64,000 nt of DNA, taken from Bacillota bacterium. Its GTDB lineage: Bacteria > Bacillota > Clostridia > Acetivibrionales > DTU013. Below the pieces are notes generated by a model. The model saw only the letters and a program-made list of their open reading frames with translations. It searched no databases and was not told the origin of the DNA. Each line of letters begins with the position of its first letter. Within the stretch, counting starts at the first letter, position 1. Below, in pieces: positions 9,034 through 17,621 of the stretch. Where the stretch lies: contig JAEZYU010000109.1 in the NCBI GenBank assembly GCA_023418915.1, positions 112,624 to 176,623 of the forward strand, given 5' to 3'. The translations under genes and the position numbers were made by a program.

Positions 9034-9705
9034 ATGGATGAAAGCTTGTACAGTAAAGAGGTCGTTTGTCCGGTTTGTTCAAAAAACTTCACTGTAACAA
9101 AGGTAAAATCAAGAGCTTGTAAGGTAAAAAACAGAGACTCTGATTTTTGTGTACATTACGAAACCGTCAATCCACTGCTGTATGATGCGTGGGTTTGTGA
9201 AAACTGTGGTTATGCGGCACAGTCTGAAAAGTTTCTTGATATACCGGCAAAGGAAGCCGGCATACTGAAGGAAAAACTGATGCCTAAATGGAAAAAACAC
9301 AGTCTCAGCGGCGAAAGAAATGAAGATACAGCTATTGAAGCATTTAAGCTTGTGCTTATCAGTCATCAACTAAGGAGTGCTAAGGCCAGTGATCTGGCAA
9401 AGGTATGCATGCGAATTGCATGGATGTACAGGTACAAGGGTGAAGAGGAAGAAGAAAAGAAGTTTGTAAGCCATGCCTTGAAATATTATACGGAAACATA
9501 TGAAAAAGAAACATTTCCTGTGGACAAGCTGGATGAATATACATGCATGTATATGATAGGGGAGCTTAATTTTAGGGCAGACAACTACGAGGAAGCTGTA
9601 AAATGGTTCAGCCGACTGATAGGTTCAGAGGAAGCGAGAAAAAAGCCTACACTGATAGAAGCTGCAAGAGATCAGTTTCAGCTTGTAAAGGAAAAACTCA
9701 GATAG
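9034..9705 (+). CDS. DUF2225 family protein (zinc-ribbon N-terminus, TPR-like C-terminus)
   Basis: 223-aa protein. Two cysteine pairs near the N-terminus (CPVC at about 10-13 and CENCGY at about 54-59) look like a zinc-ribbon. The rest is helical and TPR-like (for example DNYEEAVKWFSRLI). It matches the DUF2225 family, common in Clostridia and Bacilli and of unknown function. Start at 9034 follows acgagggg. A TATAAT-like sequence sits at about 9003-9012, after a CAGCATG/CATGCTG hairpin at about 8943-8966. The next gene (PurM-like) starts 15 bp downstream, so they are probably cotranscribed. Confidence 0.8.
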   Translation: MDESLYSKEVVCPVCSKNFTVTKVKSRACKVKNRDSDFCVHYETVNPLLYDAWVCENCGYAAQSEKFLDIPAKEAGILKEKLMPKWKKHSLSGERNEDTAIEAFKLVLISHQLRSAKASDLAKVCMRIAWMYRYKGEEEEEKKFVSHALKYYTETYEKETFPVDKLDEYTCMYMIGELNFRADNYEEAVKWFSRLIGSEEARKKPTLIEAARDQFQLVKEKLR

Positions 9706-9720
9706 AATGGCGGAGACAGT

Positions 9721-10704
9721 ATGAAAACAGGTAAATTACCTAATAGTGTTCTGGAAAGAATAGTTTTTAATAAAATAAAAAAGATACATAATGAGATATT
9801 GATCCGGCCAGGTATAGGCATGGATTGTTCTGCTGTCGATTTCGGTGAATATGCCTGCGTTCTGTCCTGCGATCCGATCACAGGCACAGCTAAGGAAATA
9901 GGGCGACTTGCCGTACATATAAACTGCAATGATATCGCATCCTGCGGAGTCGAGCCGCTTGGGCTGCTTGTCACTATATTATGCCCGGCCGGCTCTTCAG
10001 AGAATGAACTGGAATCGATAATGGAACAACTGACTTCTGCCGCCCGTTCAGTCAATGTTGATATTCTGGGAGGACATACTGAGATCACTAATGCTGTCTC
10101 GAGGTTTGTCATTTCATGCACCGCAATGGGCAAATGCCTGAAAGACAAGCTGGTAACTACCGATGGCGCAAAGCAAGGAGACAACCTCATCATAACAAAA
10201 CACGCGGGACTGGAGGGTGCTTCCATCATCGCTCATGAAAAGGAAAATGAACTGACAGTGGCTCTCGGTCAATCGACAGTGGAAGAAGCAAAGGCTTTCA
10301 TGGATGATATAAGTGTTGTAAAGGACGGTGTAACAGCAGCCCGTTTCGGTGTGAATGCAATGCATGATGTGACTGAAGGCGGTCTGTTGGGGGCAGTTTG
10401 GGAGCTTTGTGAAGCCTCAGGCACAGGTGTTGATATTTATGAGGATAAAATACCTGTTAATATGTCAACCATAAAAATATGTGAATACTATGGTATAGAT
10501 CCGTATAAACTGATATCCAGCGGTTGTATGCTCATATCTGCAGCCGATGGTGACACGCTTGCTGAAATACTGAATAAGGAAGGTATCAGTGCCGCTGTCA
10601 TCGGTAAGCTGAATGATACCAAAAGAAGAAGGATCATTTCACATAAGGGGATCCGGGATATTGAATCACCTGGGAGTGATGAATTATATAAGGTCTTGTT
10701 GTAA
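9721..10704 (+). CDS. PurM/AIR synthase-like (HypE-like) protein
   Basis: 327-aa protein of the AIR synthase superfamily (PurM, HypE, SelD, ThiL), ATP-binding enzymes that activate a substrate oxygen. Signature segments include GIGMDCSAVDFG (ATP-binding N-terminal domain) and GGHTEITNAVSR. HypE proteins end in a conserved cysteine that is carbamoylated; this protein ends DELYKVLL without it, and no hydrogenase maturation genes are near, so HypE function is unlikely. SelD and PurM signatures are also missing. It is best described as an AIR-synthase-related protein of unknown substrate in an operon with the DUF2225 gene. Confidence 0.75.
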   Translation: MKTGKLPNSVLERIVFNKIKKIHNEILIRPGIGMDCSAVDFGEYACVLSCDPITGTAKEIGRLAVHINCNDIASCGVEPLGLLVTILCPAGSSENELESIMEQLTSAARSVNVDILGGHTEITNAVSRFVISCTAMGKCLKDKLVTTDGAKQGDNLIITKHAGLEGASIIAHEKENELTVALGQSTVEEAKAFMDDISVVKDGVTAARFGVNAMHDVTEGGLLGAVWELCEASGTGVDIYEDKIPVNMSTIKICEYYGIDPYKLISSGCMLISAADGDTLAEILNKEGISAAVIGKLNDTKRRRIISHKGIRDIESPGSDELYKVLL

Positions 10705-10710
10705 TTTATA

Positions 10711-10750
10711 ATACGTTAGTGGTAGGGGACATATATCGCCTCGCTATAAC
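10711..10750 (-). repeat. Dispersed element family A, copy 1 (without hairpin)
   Basis: Read on the minus strand it contains GCGAGGCGATATATGTCCCC and, after a 7-nt gap, TAACGTAT. The same core occurs at 20282 and 24647, with partial versions at 11109 and 32601. This copy lacks the hairpin arm seen in the fuller copies. It lies immediately upstream of the glyA promoter. Confidence 0.6.
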
Positions 10751-10752
10751 AC

Positions 10753-10781
10753 TTGACAGGATTTTGTCAAATGTTTATAAT
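10753..10781 (+). promoter_or_regulatory. Promoter of the glycine riboswitch-glyA transcript
   Basis: TTGACA at 10753-10758 and TATAAT at 10776-10781, 17 bp apart: a perfect consensus promoter. Transcription would start near 10788, about 50 nt before the riboswitch. Confidence 0.85.
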
Positions 10782-10835
10782 CATTCTAGCGAAGCAACTG
10801 TTATAATGTTAATAAAGCGGATGATAGCCATGGAA

Positions 10836-11000
10836 GGACGAGGGTCTGACTGTGAGCTGACGCACCTCTGGAGAGACCGTCAAGGCGCCGAAGGGGCAAA
10901 TCCCATTTATATGGGAAACAACTCTCAGGCAAAAGGACAGAGTGGTCATGTTATATTGGTAAAATATGTACTGCAGAGGTCAAATCTTATGGTTTGACCT
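10836..11000 (+). ncRNA. Glycine riboswitch (single aptamer) with terminator, upstream of glyA
   Basis: The region 10866-10942 has the glycine aptamer hallmarks: CTCTGGAGAGACCG, GCGCCGAAGGGGCAA, a variable hairpin (TCCCATTTATATGGGA), then CTCTCAGGCAAAAGGACAGAG closing P1. Only one full aptamer is recognisable, so this looks like a singleton rather than the tandem form; the preceding 30 nt may form the auxiliary ghost stem. It is followed by a 10-bp perfect hairpin (10977-10986 with 10991-11000, loop TTAT) and a T-rich tail, a rho-independent terminator usable as expression platform. The downstream gene is serine hydroxymethyltransferase, which makes or consumes glycine. Confidence 0.9.
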
Positions 11001-11108
11001 TTAATTATTTATAACGAGGTTGGAAATATGCTCGCACTGTAATCTTCGATCGTTGTCAGGCAAATCGGCACTCGCTGCTAAGCTTTTTTCAGCCTGAATG
11101 GATTATTG

Positions 11109-11147
11109 TACGTAATGAAGCGGGGGATATCTATCATCTCGTTATAA
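11109..11147 (-). repeat. Dispersed element family A, divergent copy 2
   Basis: Minus-strand AACGAGATGATAGATATCCC then TTCATTACGTAC aligns with the core of copy 1 (GCGAGGCGATATATGTCCCC ... TAACGTAT). It sits in the glyA 5' leader just before the ribosome-binding site. The match is imperfect. Confidence 0.4.
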
Positions 11148-11169
11148 AATCATAATATGGAGGTACAAA

Positions 11170-12405
11170 ATGTATAGGATCGATGAAATAAAAAGGGTGG
11201 ACCCTGAAGTTGCGCAAAGCATTGAAAATGAAGTCAACAGACAGAGGAACAAGCTGGAACTCATAGCCTCGGAAAATTTCGTTGAAGTTGCCATACTTGA
11301 GGCTCTTGGCACTCCGCTTACCAATAAATATGCTGAAGGATACCCCGGAAGAAGGTATTACGGCGGATGCGAACATGTTGATGTCATTGAACAGCTTGCC
11401 ATCGACAGAGCAAAGGCAATATTCGGTGCGGATCACGCTAATGTTCAGCCACATTCAGGAGCTCAGGCCAATTCGGCAGTTTATTTTGCAATGCTGGATC
11501 CGGGTGACATCATACTTGGCATGGATCTTTCACATGGCGGGCATTTGAGTCACGGCATGAAGAAAAACATATCAGGCAAGTATTACAGATCTGAGTTCTA
11601 TGGAGTCAGAGAGGATACCGGATATATCGATTATGAAGCACTTCACAAGAAAGCTTCTGAAGTAAAGCCAAAGATCATAGTAGCCGGAGCAAGTGCCTAT
11701 CCAAGAGTGATCGACTTCAAGGCCTTCAGTGAGATCGCAAAGGACTGCGGTGCATATCTTTTAGTCGATATGGCTCATATAGCTGGACTGGTAGCCGCAG
11801 GTCTTCATCCAAACCCTGTACCATATGCTGATTTTGTTACGACCACTACTCACAAAACATTGAGAGGACCTAGGGGAGGCATGATACTTTGCAAGTCTGA
11901 ATATGCAAAAGCAATTGATTCAGCTGTTTTTCCAGGCACACAGGGTGGTCCGCTGATGCATGTAATAGCTGCAAAGGCTGTGAGCTTCAAACAGGCAATG
12001 AACGATGGATTCAAAGAGTATCAGATGCAGATAGTCAAAAATGCAAAAGCGCTAGCTGAAGCATTAGTGAATGAAGGTTTCATGCTGGTCTCAGGAGGAA
12101 CTGACAACCACCTGATGCTTATCGATCTGAGCAGCTTCAATGTGACCGGAAAGCTTGCGCAGAATTTGCTCGACGAAATAGGCATCACAGTAAATAAAAA
12201 CACAGTACCATTCGATAAACAGAAGCCTTCCGTAACAAGCGGCATCAGGATCGGCACACCCGCTGTCACGTCAAGGGGCATGAGGGAGCCAGACATGAAG
12301 GAGATCGCCAGCCTGATCAAGCTGACAATAACTGACTTTGACAATTCAGCCGACCAGATAAGGACCAGAGTATCTGCTTTGTGCGAAAAATACCCGCTGT
12401 ATTGA
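11170..12405 (+). CDS. glyA: Serine hydroxymethyltransferase
   Basis: PLP enzyme interconverting serine and glycine with tetrahydrofolate, the main source of one-carbon units. The 411-aa sequence has ELIASENF near the N-terminus, KYAEGYPGRRYYGGCEHVD, and the PLP-lysine motif TTTTHKTLRGPRGG. Length and motifs are typical. The start follows atggaggtac. Expression is probably controlled by the glycine riboswitch at 10836-11000. Confidence 0.98.
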   Translation: MYRIDEIKRVDPEVAQSIENEVNRQRNKLELIASENFVEVAILEALGTPLTNKYAEGYPGRRYYGGCEHVDVIEQLAIDRAKAIFGADHANVQPHSGAQANSAVYFAMLDPGDIILGMDLSHGGHLSHGMKKNISGKYYRSEFYGVREDTGYIDYEALHKKASEVKPKIIVAGASAYPRVIDFKAFSEIAKDCGAYLLVDMAHIAGLVAAGLHPNPVPYADFVTTTTHKTLRGPRGGMILCKSEYAKAIDSAVFPGTQGGPLMHVIAAKAVSFKQAMNDGFKEYQMQIVKNAKALAEALVNEGFMLVSGGTDNHLMLIDLSSFNVTGKLAQNLLDEIGITVNKNTVPFDKQKPSVTSGIRIGTPAVTSRGMREPDMKEIASLIKLTITDFDNSADQIRTRVSALCEKYPLY

Positions 12406-12465
12406 TAATTTTGCTCAGTGTATATGATAACTTGTTGATTAAAGTGCCTTATTGGACTAAGATAA

Positions 12466-12500
12466 TAACGGGGTGGCAGAAATATTCTTCCACCTCGTTA
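12466..12500 (+). terminator. Hairpin between glyA and rarA
   Basis: An 11-bp stem (TAACGGGGTGG / CCACCTCGTTA with one G-U pair) and a 13-nt loop. It has no T-run after it, so termination of glyA here is uncertain; it may act as a stabilising or processing hairpin. Confidence 0.4.
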
Positions 12501-12537
12501 GCCTATCATTACACGAAAACTAACTGCAGGAGGAAAC

Positions 12538-13827
12538 ATGGCCGATAAGAAGGAACCACTTGCATACAGGATGAGCCCGCGGACAATTGAAGAGTTTGCA
12601 GGTCAGGAGCATATAACGGGCAAAGGAAGACTGCTGTACAGGATGATAAAGGCCGACAGGATGTCATCCATAATACTCTATGGGCCTCCCGGTACAGGAA
12701 AGACCTCTCTTGCCAGGATAATAGCAGCAACAACCAAATCTAATTTCGAAAAGCTCAACGCTGTTACAGCCGGTGTTGCAGATATAAAAAGAATCGTTTC
12801 CGATACGCAAAACCCCATGTTCAATCAAACCGGAAGGACTGTACTGTTCATAGATGAGATCCACAGGTTCAACAAAGCTCAACAGGATGCGCTTCTCCCG
12901 TTTGTTGAGAACGGGACTGTCGTACTCATAGGAGCAACTACCGAAAATCCTTACTTCGAAGTCAATAAGGCACTGATATCCCGCTCTTCTGTCTTTATGC
13001 TGAAGCCTCTGGAAAGCAGGGATATCGAAAGAATAGTAAGATCAGCGCTTTCTGACAAGGAAAGAGGACTGGGAAGTTATGACCTTGATGTGGAAGAGGA
13101 TGCGATTTTATACCTTGCCGAAATATCAAATGGTGACGCAAGGATAGCGCTCAATGCAATTGAACTTGCTGCTGTCACATCCGAAATCGAAAGTGACGGA
13201 CGGATACACATAACAGTCAGGACGATAGAAGAATGTGTGCAGAGAAAAGCAATTACTTTTGATAAATCAGGTGAGGCACATTACGATAACATCAGTGCAT
13301 TTATCAAGTCGATGCGGGGAAGCAATCCGGATGCGGCTTTGTTCTATCTTGCGAGAGCTCTTTATGCCGGCGAAGACCCTGAATTTCTTATAAGAAGGAT
13401 AATCATCTGCGCCTCAGAGGATGTTGGCATGGCCAATCCATCCGCTTTACAGGTGGCGGTTGCGGCAGCACAGGGCATACATATGATAGGGATGCCCGAA
13501 GCCCGGCTTTTGCTTGCTCATGCTGCGGTGATGGTGGCAACCAGCCCCAAATCAAATTCGTGCTATAAAGCTCTGGACAGTGCAATGTACGATGTAGAAA
13601 ATAAACGGACAGGCGAAGTTCCTATGCATCTTAGAAACGCTCCTGTCAAAGGCATGGCAGAACAGGGTTATGGCAAAGGATACAAATACGCCCATAATTA
13701 CCCAGGTAATATAGTTAAGCAGGAATACTTCCCTGAAGGAATGGAAGGCACTGTTTACTATGAGCCCACATCAAACGGTTACGAAGCACGGATAAGGGAA
13801 TGGCTCGAAAGGTTCAGGAACAGCTGA
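12538..13827 (+). CDS. rarA: Replication-associated recombination ATPase RarA (MgsA)
   Basis: AAA+ ATPase related to clamp loaders and RuvB that acts at stalled replication forks. The 429-aa protein has Walker A GPPGTGKT (49-56), Walker B with DEIH (106-109), a sensor region (GATTENPYFEVN) and the MgsA C-terminal tetramerisation domain (about 250-425, with EVPMHLRNAP and GYGKGYKYAHNYPG). The start follows gcaggaggaaac. It stands alone between glyA and a small membrane protein gene. Confidence 0.96.
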   Translation: MADKKEPLAYRMSPRTIEEFAGQEHITGKGRLLYRMIKADRMSSIILYGPPGTGKTSLARIIAATTKSNFEKLNAVTAGVADIKRIVSDTQNPMFNQTGRTVLFIDEIHRFNKAQQDALLPFVENGTVVLIGATTENPYFEVNKALISRSSVFMLKPLESRDIERIVRSALSDKERGLGSYDLDVEEDAILYLAEISNGDARIALNAIELAAVTSEIESDGRIHITVRTIEECVQRKAITFDKSGEAHYDNISAFIKSMRGSNPDAALFYLARALYAGEDPEFLIRRIIICASEDVGMANPSALQVAVAAAQGIHMIGMPEARLLLAHAAVMVATSPKSNSCYKALDSAMYDVENKRTGEVPMHLRNAPVKGMAEQGYGKGYKYAHNYPGNIVKQEYFPEGMEGTVYYEPTSNGYEARIREWLERFRNS

Positions 13828-13998
13828 ATTTTCATCGTATTGTATATTATTTTATTGATTCGCTTTGCTTAGTAAGTCTGATGGAGTTCTAATTCAACTG
13901 ACCAAGGCAATCAATATAACAAGGTGATACGCTATAACCCGGCCACCAATCAGACCCATAGTGGTCAGAGCTGAAGGCCAAGACAAACGGAGGAATAT

Positions 13999-14211
13999 AT
14001 GAAGAGAAGAATTTTAGCCTGGGTACTTTTGGCAGGTTTTTTACTGCTGTTGATCAATGTCATGTTCATCAAGTTTTATTGGCAGCTGAGCATGATCGTA
14101 TACATGATCATAGCTTTTGCATTCCTGATGTATAATGGTAAACTCAGAAGGATGCAGGAGGCAGAAAAACTACAAGCTAAAGCTGATAATGAAAATACTA
14201 ACAAGGAATGA
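13999..14211 (+). CDS. Small two-TM membrane protein of unknown function
   Basis: 70 aa, preceded by a good acggagga site. Two hydrophobic segments (about 5-28 and 30-47) are followed by a charged tail (RRMQEAEKLQAKADNENTNKE). I do not recognise the family. It lies 9 bp before larA and may be cotranscribed with it. The 171 bp upstream (13828-13998) contain weak hairpins but no clear promoter or RNA motif. Confidence 0.65.
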   Translation: MKRRILAWVLLAGFLLLLINVMFIKFYWQLSMIVYMIIAFAFLMYNGKLRRMQEAEKLQAKADNENTNKE

Positions 14212-14220
14212 GGAGCAAAT

Positions 14221-15468
14221 ATGCATTTTAAATATGGTTACGGAAAAGGATATAAGGAATTTGATATAAATGATGGCAACATAATGGCAGAATTGAGTCA
14301 GAACAAGGTCAGTTATGACCTGACGGGCATCGAGGAAGTCAGACGTGCTCTCAGTGAGCCCATTGGAACCGCAAGACTATCGGAAATCATAAAAAAAGAC
14401 GAAAAAGTAGTAATTATCACCAGCGATATCACAAGACCGATGCCAAGCAGTATTGTCCTTCCTGCTGTCATAGACGAGCTTTTGAAGGCAGGTACACAAT
14501 ATTCTGATATATCTATTGTGTTCGCCTTAGGCAGCCACAGGATGCATACACAAGAGGAGATGAGGTATCTTGTAGGGGATGAGATATATGACAGGATCAA
14601 ATGTGTTGACAGCGATGTAAAGCGCTGCAAAATGCTTGGAATGACTTCACGGCAAACACCCGTAGAGATATTTGATGAAGTCGCAGATGCAGATCGAATC
14701 ATTTGCCTTGGAAATATAGAATATCATTATTTTGCAGGTTACAGCGGCGGAGCCAAAGCCATAATGCCGGGAGTTTCTACAAGGGCAGCGATCCAGGCTA
14801 ACCACAGCGCCATGGTTCTAGACAAGGCAAGGGCGGGAGCCGTTGATGACAATCCGGTAAGGCAGGATATCGAGGAGGTCACGAAGTTCGTCCCGATAGA
14901 TTTTATTGTGAACGTAGTCCTTGATGAAAACAAGAATATAATCAGGGCGATCGCAGGACATCATATTTACGCCCACAGAGAAGGCTGCCGTTTTCTGGAC
15001 TCCCTGTACAAAGTAGCAATACCAGACAAGGCAGAAATAGTGGTAACAACACCTGGGGGCTTTCCAAAAGACATAAATCTATATCAGGCTCAAAAGGCGC
15101 TCGATAACGCCAAACATGCGGTTCGGGACGGTGGCGTCATAATATTGCTCGCTTCTTGTACTGAAGGCTATGGTGAGAGGGTATTTGAAAAATGGATCAA
15201 AGAGTCTGATTCTCCGGACAGTCTTGTAACGAAAATAAAGTCAAATTTCGAACTTGGCGGACATAAAGCCGCTGCGATTGCCCTAGTTGAGAAGAAGGCA
15301 AGAGTTTTCATCGTATCCGACATGGATCGCAGCATGTCTGAGAAGCTGTATATGGAGCCCTTCAACAGCATGGATGAAGCATTGGATAAAGCATTTGAAG
15401 AAATGGGCCAAGATGCCAGAGTACTGCTCATGCCGCATGGAGGATCCACCCTTCCGCAGATAAAATAA
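14221..15468 (+). CDS. larA: Nickel-dependent lactate racemase family protein (LarA-like)
   Basis: 415-aa member of the LarA (DUF2088) family, which racemises lactate or related 2-hydroxyacids with a nickel-pincer nucleotide cofactor. Visible active-site segments are GSHRMHT, YHYFAGYSGGAKAIMPG (whose lysine matches the cofactor-tethering lysine of LarA) and TPGGFPKD. The cofactor-making genes larB, larC and larE are not in the window, so the cofactor must come from elsewhere or the substrate may differ; the family includes enzymes for other hydroxyacids. The start follows gaggagcaaat. Confidence 0.85.
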   Translation: MHFKYGYGKGYKEFDINDGNIMAELSQNKVSYDLTGIEEVRRALSEPIGTARLSEIIKKDEKVVIITSDITRPMPSSIVLPAVIDELLKAGTQYSDISIVFALGSHRMHTQEEMRYLVGDEIYDRIKCVDSDVKRCKMLGMTSRQTPVEIFDEVADADRIICLGNIEYHYFAGYSGGAKAIMPGVSTRAAIQANHSAMVLDKARAGAVDDNPVRQDIEEVTKFVPIDFIVNVVLDENKNIIRAIAGHHIYAHREGCRFLDSLYKVAIPDKAEIVVTTPGGFPKDINLYQAQKALDNAKHAVRDGGVIILLASCTEGYGERVFEKWIKESDSPDSLVTKIKSNFELGGHKAAAIALVEKKARVFIVSDMDRSMSEKLYMEPFNSMDEALDKAFEEMGQDARVLLMPHGGSTLPQIK

Positions 15469-15477
15469 ATATTTTTA

Positions 15478-15535
15478 TTGACAAATACAAAACATAGTGC
15501 TAATCTTTATTTTGATAACCAAGTATTTTACTAGG
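15478..15535 (+). promoter_or_regulatory. iscR operon promoter and candidate Rrf2-type operator
   Basis: TTGACA at 15478-15483 and TAATCT at 15501-15506, 17 bp apart. Just downstream, CCAAGTA-TTT-TACTAGG (15519-15535) is a dyad with one mismatch per arm, at about +6 to +22, a plausible site for repression by the IscR-like protein. The leader to the iscR start is about 200 nt with no recognised RNA motif. Confidence 0.6.
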
Positions 15536-15714
15536 AATTAATCAGTGATAGTACTGCTAAAGTTGACTGATGACCTCTGATGCTTTTACTGCAGGATTTC
15601 AGACCTGTTAATGAAAGCCATATTCAGAGCTTGAAATGACTTTATACAGCATCAGAAATGATTTTATGCAGCACAGTAGGTTAGAAAAATATGTGAGAAT
15701 GCGGAGGCGGAACA

Positions 15715-16161
15715 ATGAAGCTTTCAACTAAAGGCAGATACGGCTTGAAAGCAATCCTTGATCTGGCTGTTCACGGCAATGAAGGGCATGTTGCATTAAA
15801 AAGCATTGCAGAACGTCAGGGGTTGTCAGAAAATTATCTGGAACAATTGTTTGCCGCTTTAAAAAAGGCAAAACTGGTCAAAAGTGTCCGTGGGTCACAG
15901 GGCGGTTACCTTTTAGGGAACAGTCCTCAGAAGATATCTGTCGGTGACATACTCAGAGCATTGGAGGGATCGATGGCACCGACGGATTGTGTATCAGAAG
16001 GCTGTTTAACTGCAAACTGCAGCAATACAGACAATTGCGTTACAAGAGGTGTTTGGGAGAAGATCAGGGACGGTATAAATAATGTAATAGATAATATAAC
16101 GCTGCAGGAATTGGTTGATGATTATATCGCCTCGGATCATAAGGAGATTCTTAGATTATAG
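15715..16161 (+). CDS. iscR: Rrf2 family regulator, IscR-like
   Basis: 148-aa winged-helix regulator (MKLSTKGRYGLKAILDLA, then SENYLEQLFAALKKAKLVKSVRG) of the Rrf2 family. A cysteine cluster at about 92-109 (CVSEGCLTANCSNTDNC) corresponds in place to the Fe-S ligands of IscR, so it probably senses Fe-S status, rather than being a CymR-type cysteine regulator. It heads the iscS-iscU-mnmA operon, which it presumably autoregulates. The start follows ggaggcgg. Confidence 0.88.
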   Translation: MKLSTKGRYGLKAILDLAVHGNEGHVALKSIAERQGLSENYLEQLFAALKKAKLVKSVRGSQGGYLLGNSPQKISVGDILRALEGSMAPTDCVSEGCLTANCSNTDNCVTRGVWEKIRDGINNVIDNITLQELVDDYIASDHKEILRL

Positions 16162-16294
16162 AATAAATGTTAAAATTCAGGTGACATTTATTGCCTTGTT
16201 AGTGCAAAATATATGAACAGAATATTTGATATGAATGAATGTACCACAATAACTAGATAAGCAATAATTTATTTTATATAAAGGAGCATAAATA

Positions 16295-17473
16295 ATGAGC
16301 GACAGAAACATATATTTAGACCATGCAGCCACCACACCGGTCAGAAAAGAAGTTGTCGAGGCTATGCTGCCGTATTTCATAGATAGATTTGGCAATCCTT
16401 CATCAATATACTCCATCGGCAGGACAAGCAAAAAAGCAGTGGAAGAAGCCAGAGAAAAGGTGGCCAGGTCAATAGGAGCAGAACCAAGAGAAATATTTTT
16501 TACCGGGTCAGGTACTGAAGCCGATAACTGGGCAATTAAAGGGGCTGCATACGCCAACAGAAAAAAGGGCAGCCATATCATAACCACTGCAATCGAGCAT
16601 CATGCCGTGATCCATACATGTCAGTATCTTGAAAGTGACGGCTTTGAGGTTACATACCTGCCGGTGGACGCCGACGGGTTGATCACTGCTGAACAGGTCA
16701 GGTCTGCTATAAGGCCCGATACCATCCTCATAACTGTAATGTTTGCGAATAACGAGATTGGGACCATCCAGCCTATTGCCGAGATCGGCAGGGTAGCAAA
16801 GGAAAACGGGATATACTTCCATACAGATGCTGTACAGGCGATGGGTAATGTTAAAATAAATGTTTCAGATTTGAATATAGATATTCTCTCGATGTCATCC
16901 CACAAATTTTATGGCCCGAAGGGGATAGGTGCTCTTTATATCAGAAGGGGTGTGAAGCTGACATCCTTCATGCATGGAGGAGCACAGGAAAGGGGCAGGA
17001 GAGCAAGTACTGAAAATGTGCCTGCAATCGTTGGGCTGGCCAAAGCTCTGGAGATCGCATCCGAAAATATGGATCAGCATAATAAAAAGCTTACAGCACT
17101 AAGAGACAGGACAATAAATGAGATTCAACATAAGATTCCTTTTGTAAAATTAAATGGACACAGAGAAAAAAGACTCCCGGGTAATGTGAACTTTTCATTT
17201 GAATTCATCGAGGGAGAATCCCTGCTTCTGATGCTTGATATGAAGGGTATCGCTGCATCCAGCGGTTCCGCCTGTACGTCAGGCTCACTGGATCCTTCCC
17301 ACGTCCTGCTTGCCATCGGGCTTCCTCATGAAACAGCTCATGGTTCGTTAAGGATCACTTTTGGAGAAGAAAACACGGATCAGGATGTGGACTATCTGAT
17401 GGAAGTCCTTCCGGAGATAGTGCAAAGGCTTAGAGAAATGTCACCGCTTTATGAGGCAATGTGTAAAAGGTGA
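16295..17473 (+). CDS. iscS: Cysteine desulfurase IscS/NifS
   Basis: 392-aa PLP enzyme providing persulfide sulfur for Fe-S cluster assembly and tRNA thiolation. It has LDHAATTP at the N-terminus, SSHKFYGPKG with the PLP lysine, and the catalytic cysteine in SSGSACTSG. Its neighbours iscR, iscU and mnmA indicate it serves both Fe-S assembly and 2-thiouridine formation. It is clearly distinct from the thiI-linked paralogue at 5075. The start follows aaaggagcat. Confidence 0.96.
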   Translation: MSDRNIYLDHAATTPVRKEVVEAMLPYFIDRFGNPSSIYSIGRTSKKAVEEAREKVARSIGAEPREIFFTGSGTEADNWAIKGAAYANRKKGSHIITTAIEHHAVIHTCQYLESDGFEVTYLPVDADGLITAEQVRSAIRPDTILITVMFANNEIGTIQPIAEIGRVAKENGIYFHTDAVQAMGNVKINVSDLNIDILSMSSHKFYGPKGIGALYIRRGVKLTSFMHGGAQERGRRASTENVPAIVGLAKALEIASENMDQHNKKLTALRDRTINEIQHKIPFVKLNGHREKRLPGNVNFSFEFIEGESLLLMLDMKGIAASSGSACTSGSLDPSHVLLAIGLPHETAHGSLRITFGEENTDQDVDYLMEVLPEIVQRLREMSPLYEAMCKR

Positions 17474-17534
17474 CCGATACCTTGGTCGGTCAACAATTAG
17501 TAGATTATTAGTAAGACCAATGTTTTGATTGGTC
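17472..17534 (+). other. Two GACC/GGTC hairpins between iscS and iscU
   Basis: GACCGA...TCGGTC (17472-17491) includes the iscS stop region, and GACCAAT...ATTGGTC (17515-17534) follows. Both are followed by GTCAACA, so they look like a duplicated module. They could protect mRNA ends or tune relative expression of iscS and iscU; no T-tract follows either. Confidence 0.5.
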
Positions 17535-17621
17535 AACAGTATTACCTGAACCTTAAGTAGATTCAGATAATGCCGGGCATAAAGACAAATACCAGGTGGG
17601 CGCCACCTTAGAAAAGAGGGA

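Noticed and set aside
9721..10704. HypE or SelD annotation for the PurM-like protein
   Set aside because: The C-terminal cysteine of HypE and the SelD active-site Cys/Sec segment are missing, and no hydrogenase or selenium genes are adjacent.
10719..10997. 92-codon plus-strand frame before glyA
   Set aside because: It spans the promoter and the glycine riboswitch and has no ribosome-binding site; the RNA element explains the sequence.
12466..12500. T-box leader before rarA because of a GGGTGG sequence
   Set aside because: The motif is part of a simple hairpin, lacks the ACC and stem I, and the downstream gene is not amino-acid related.
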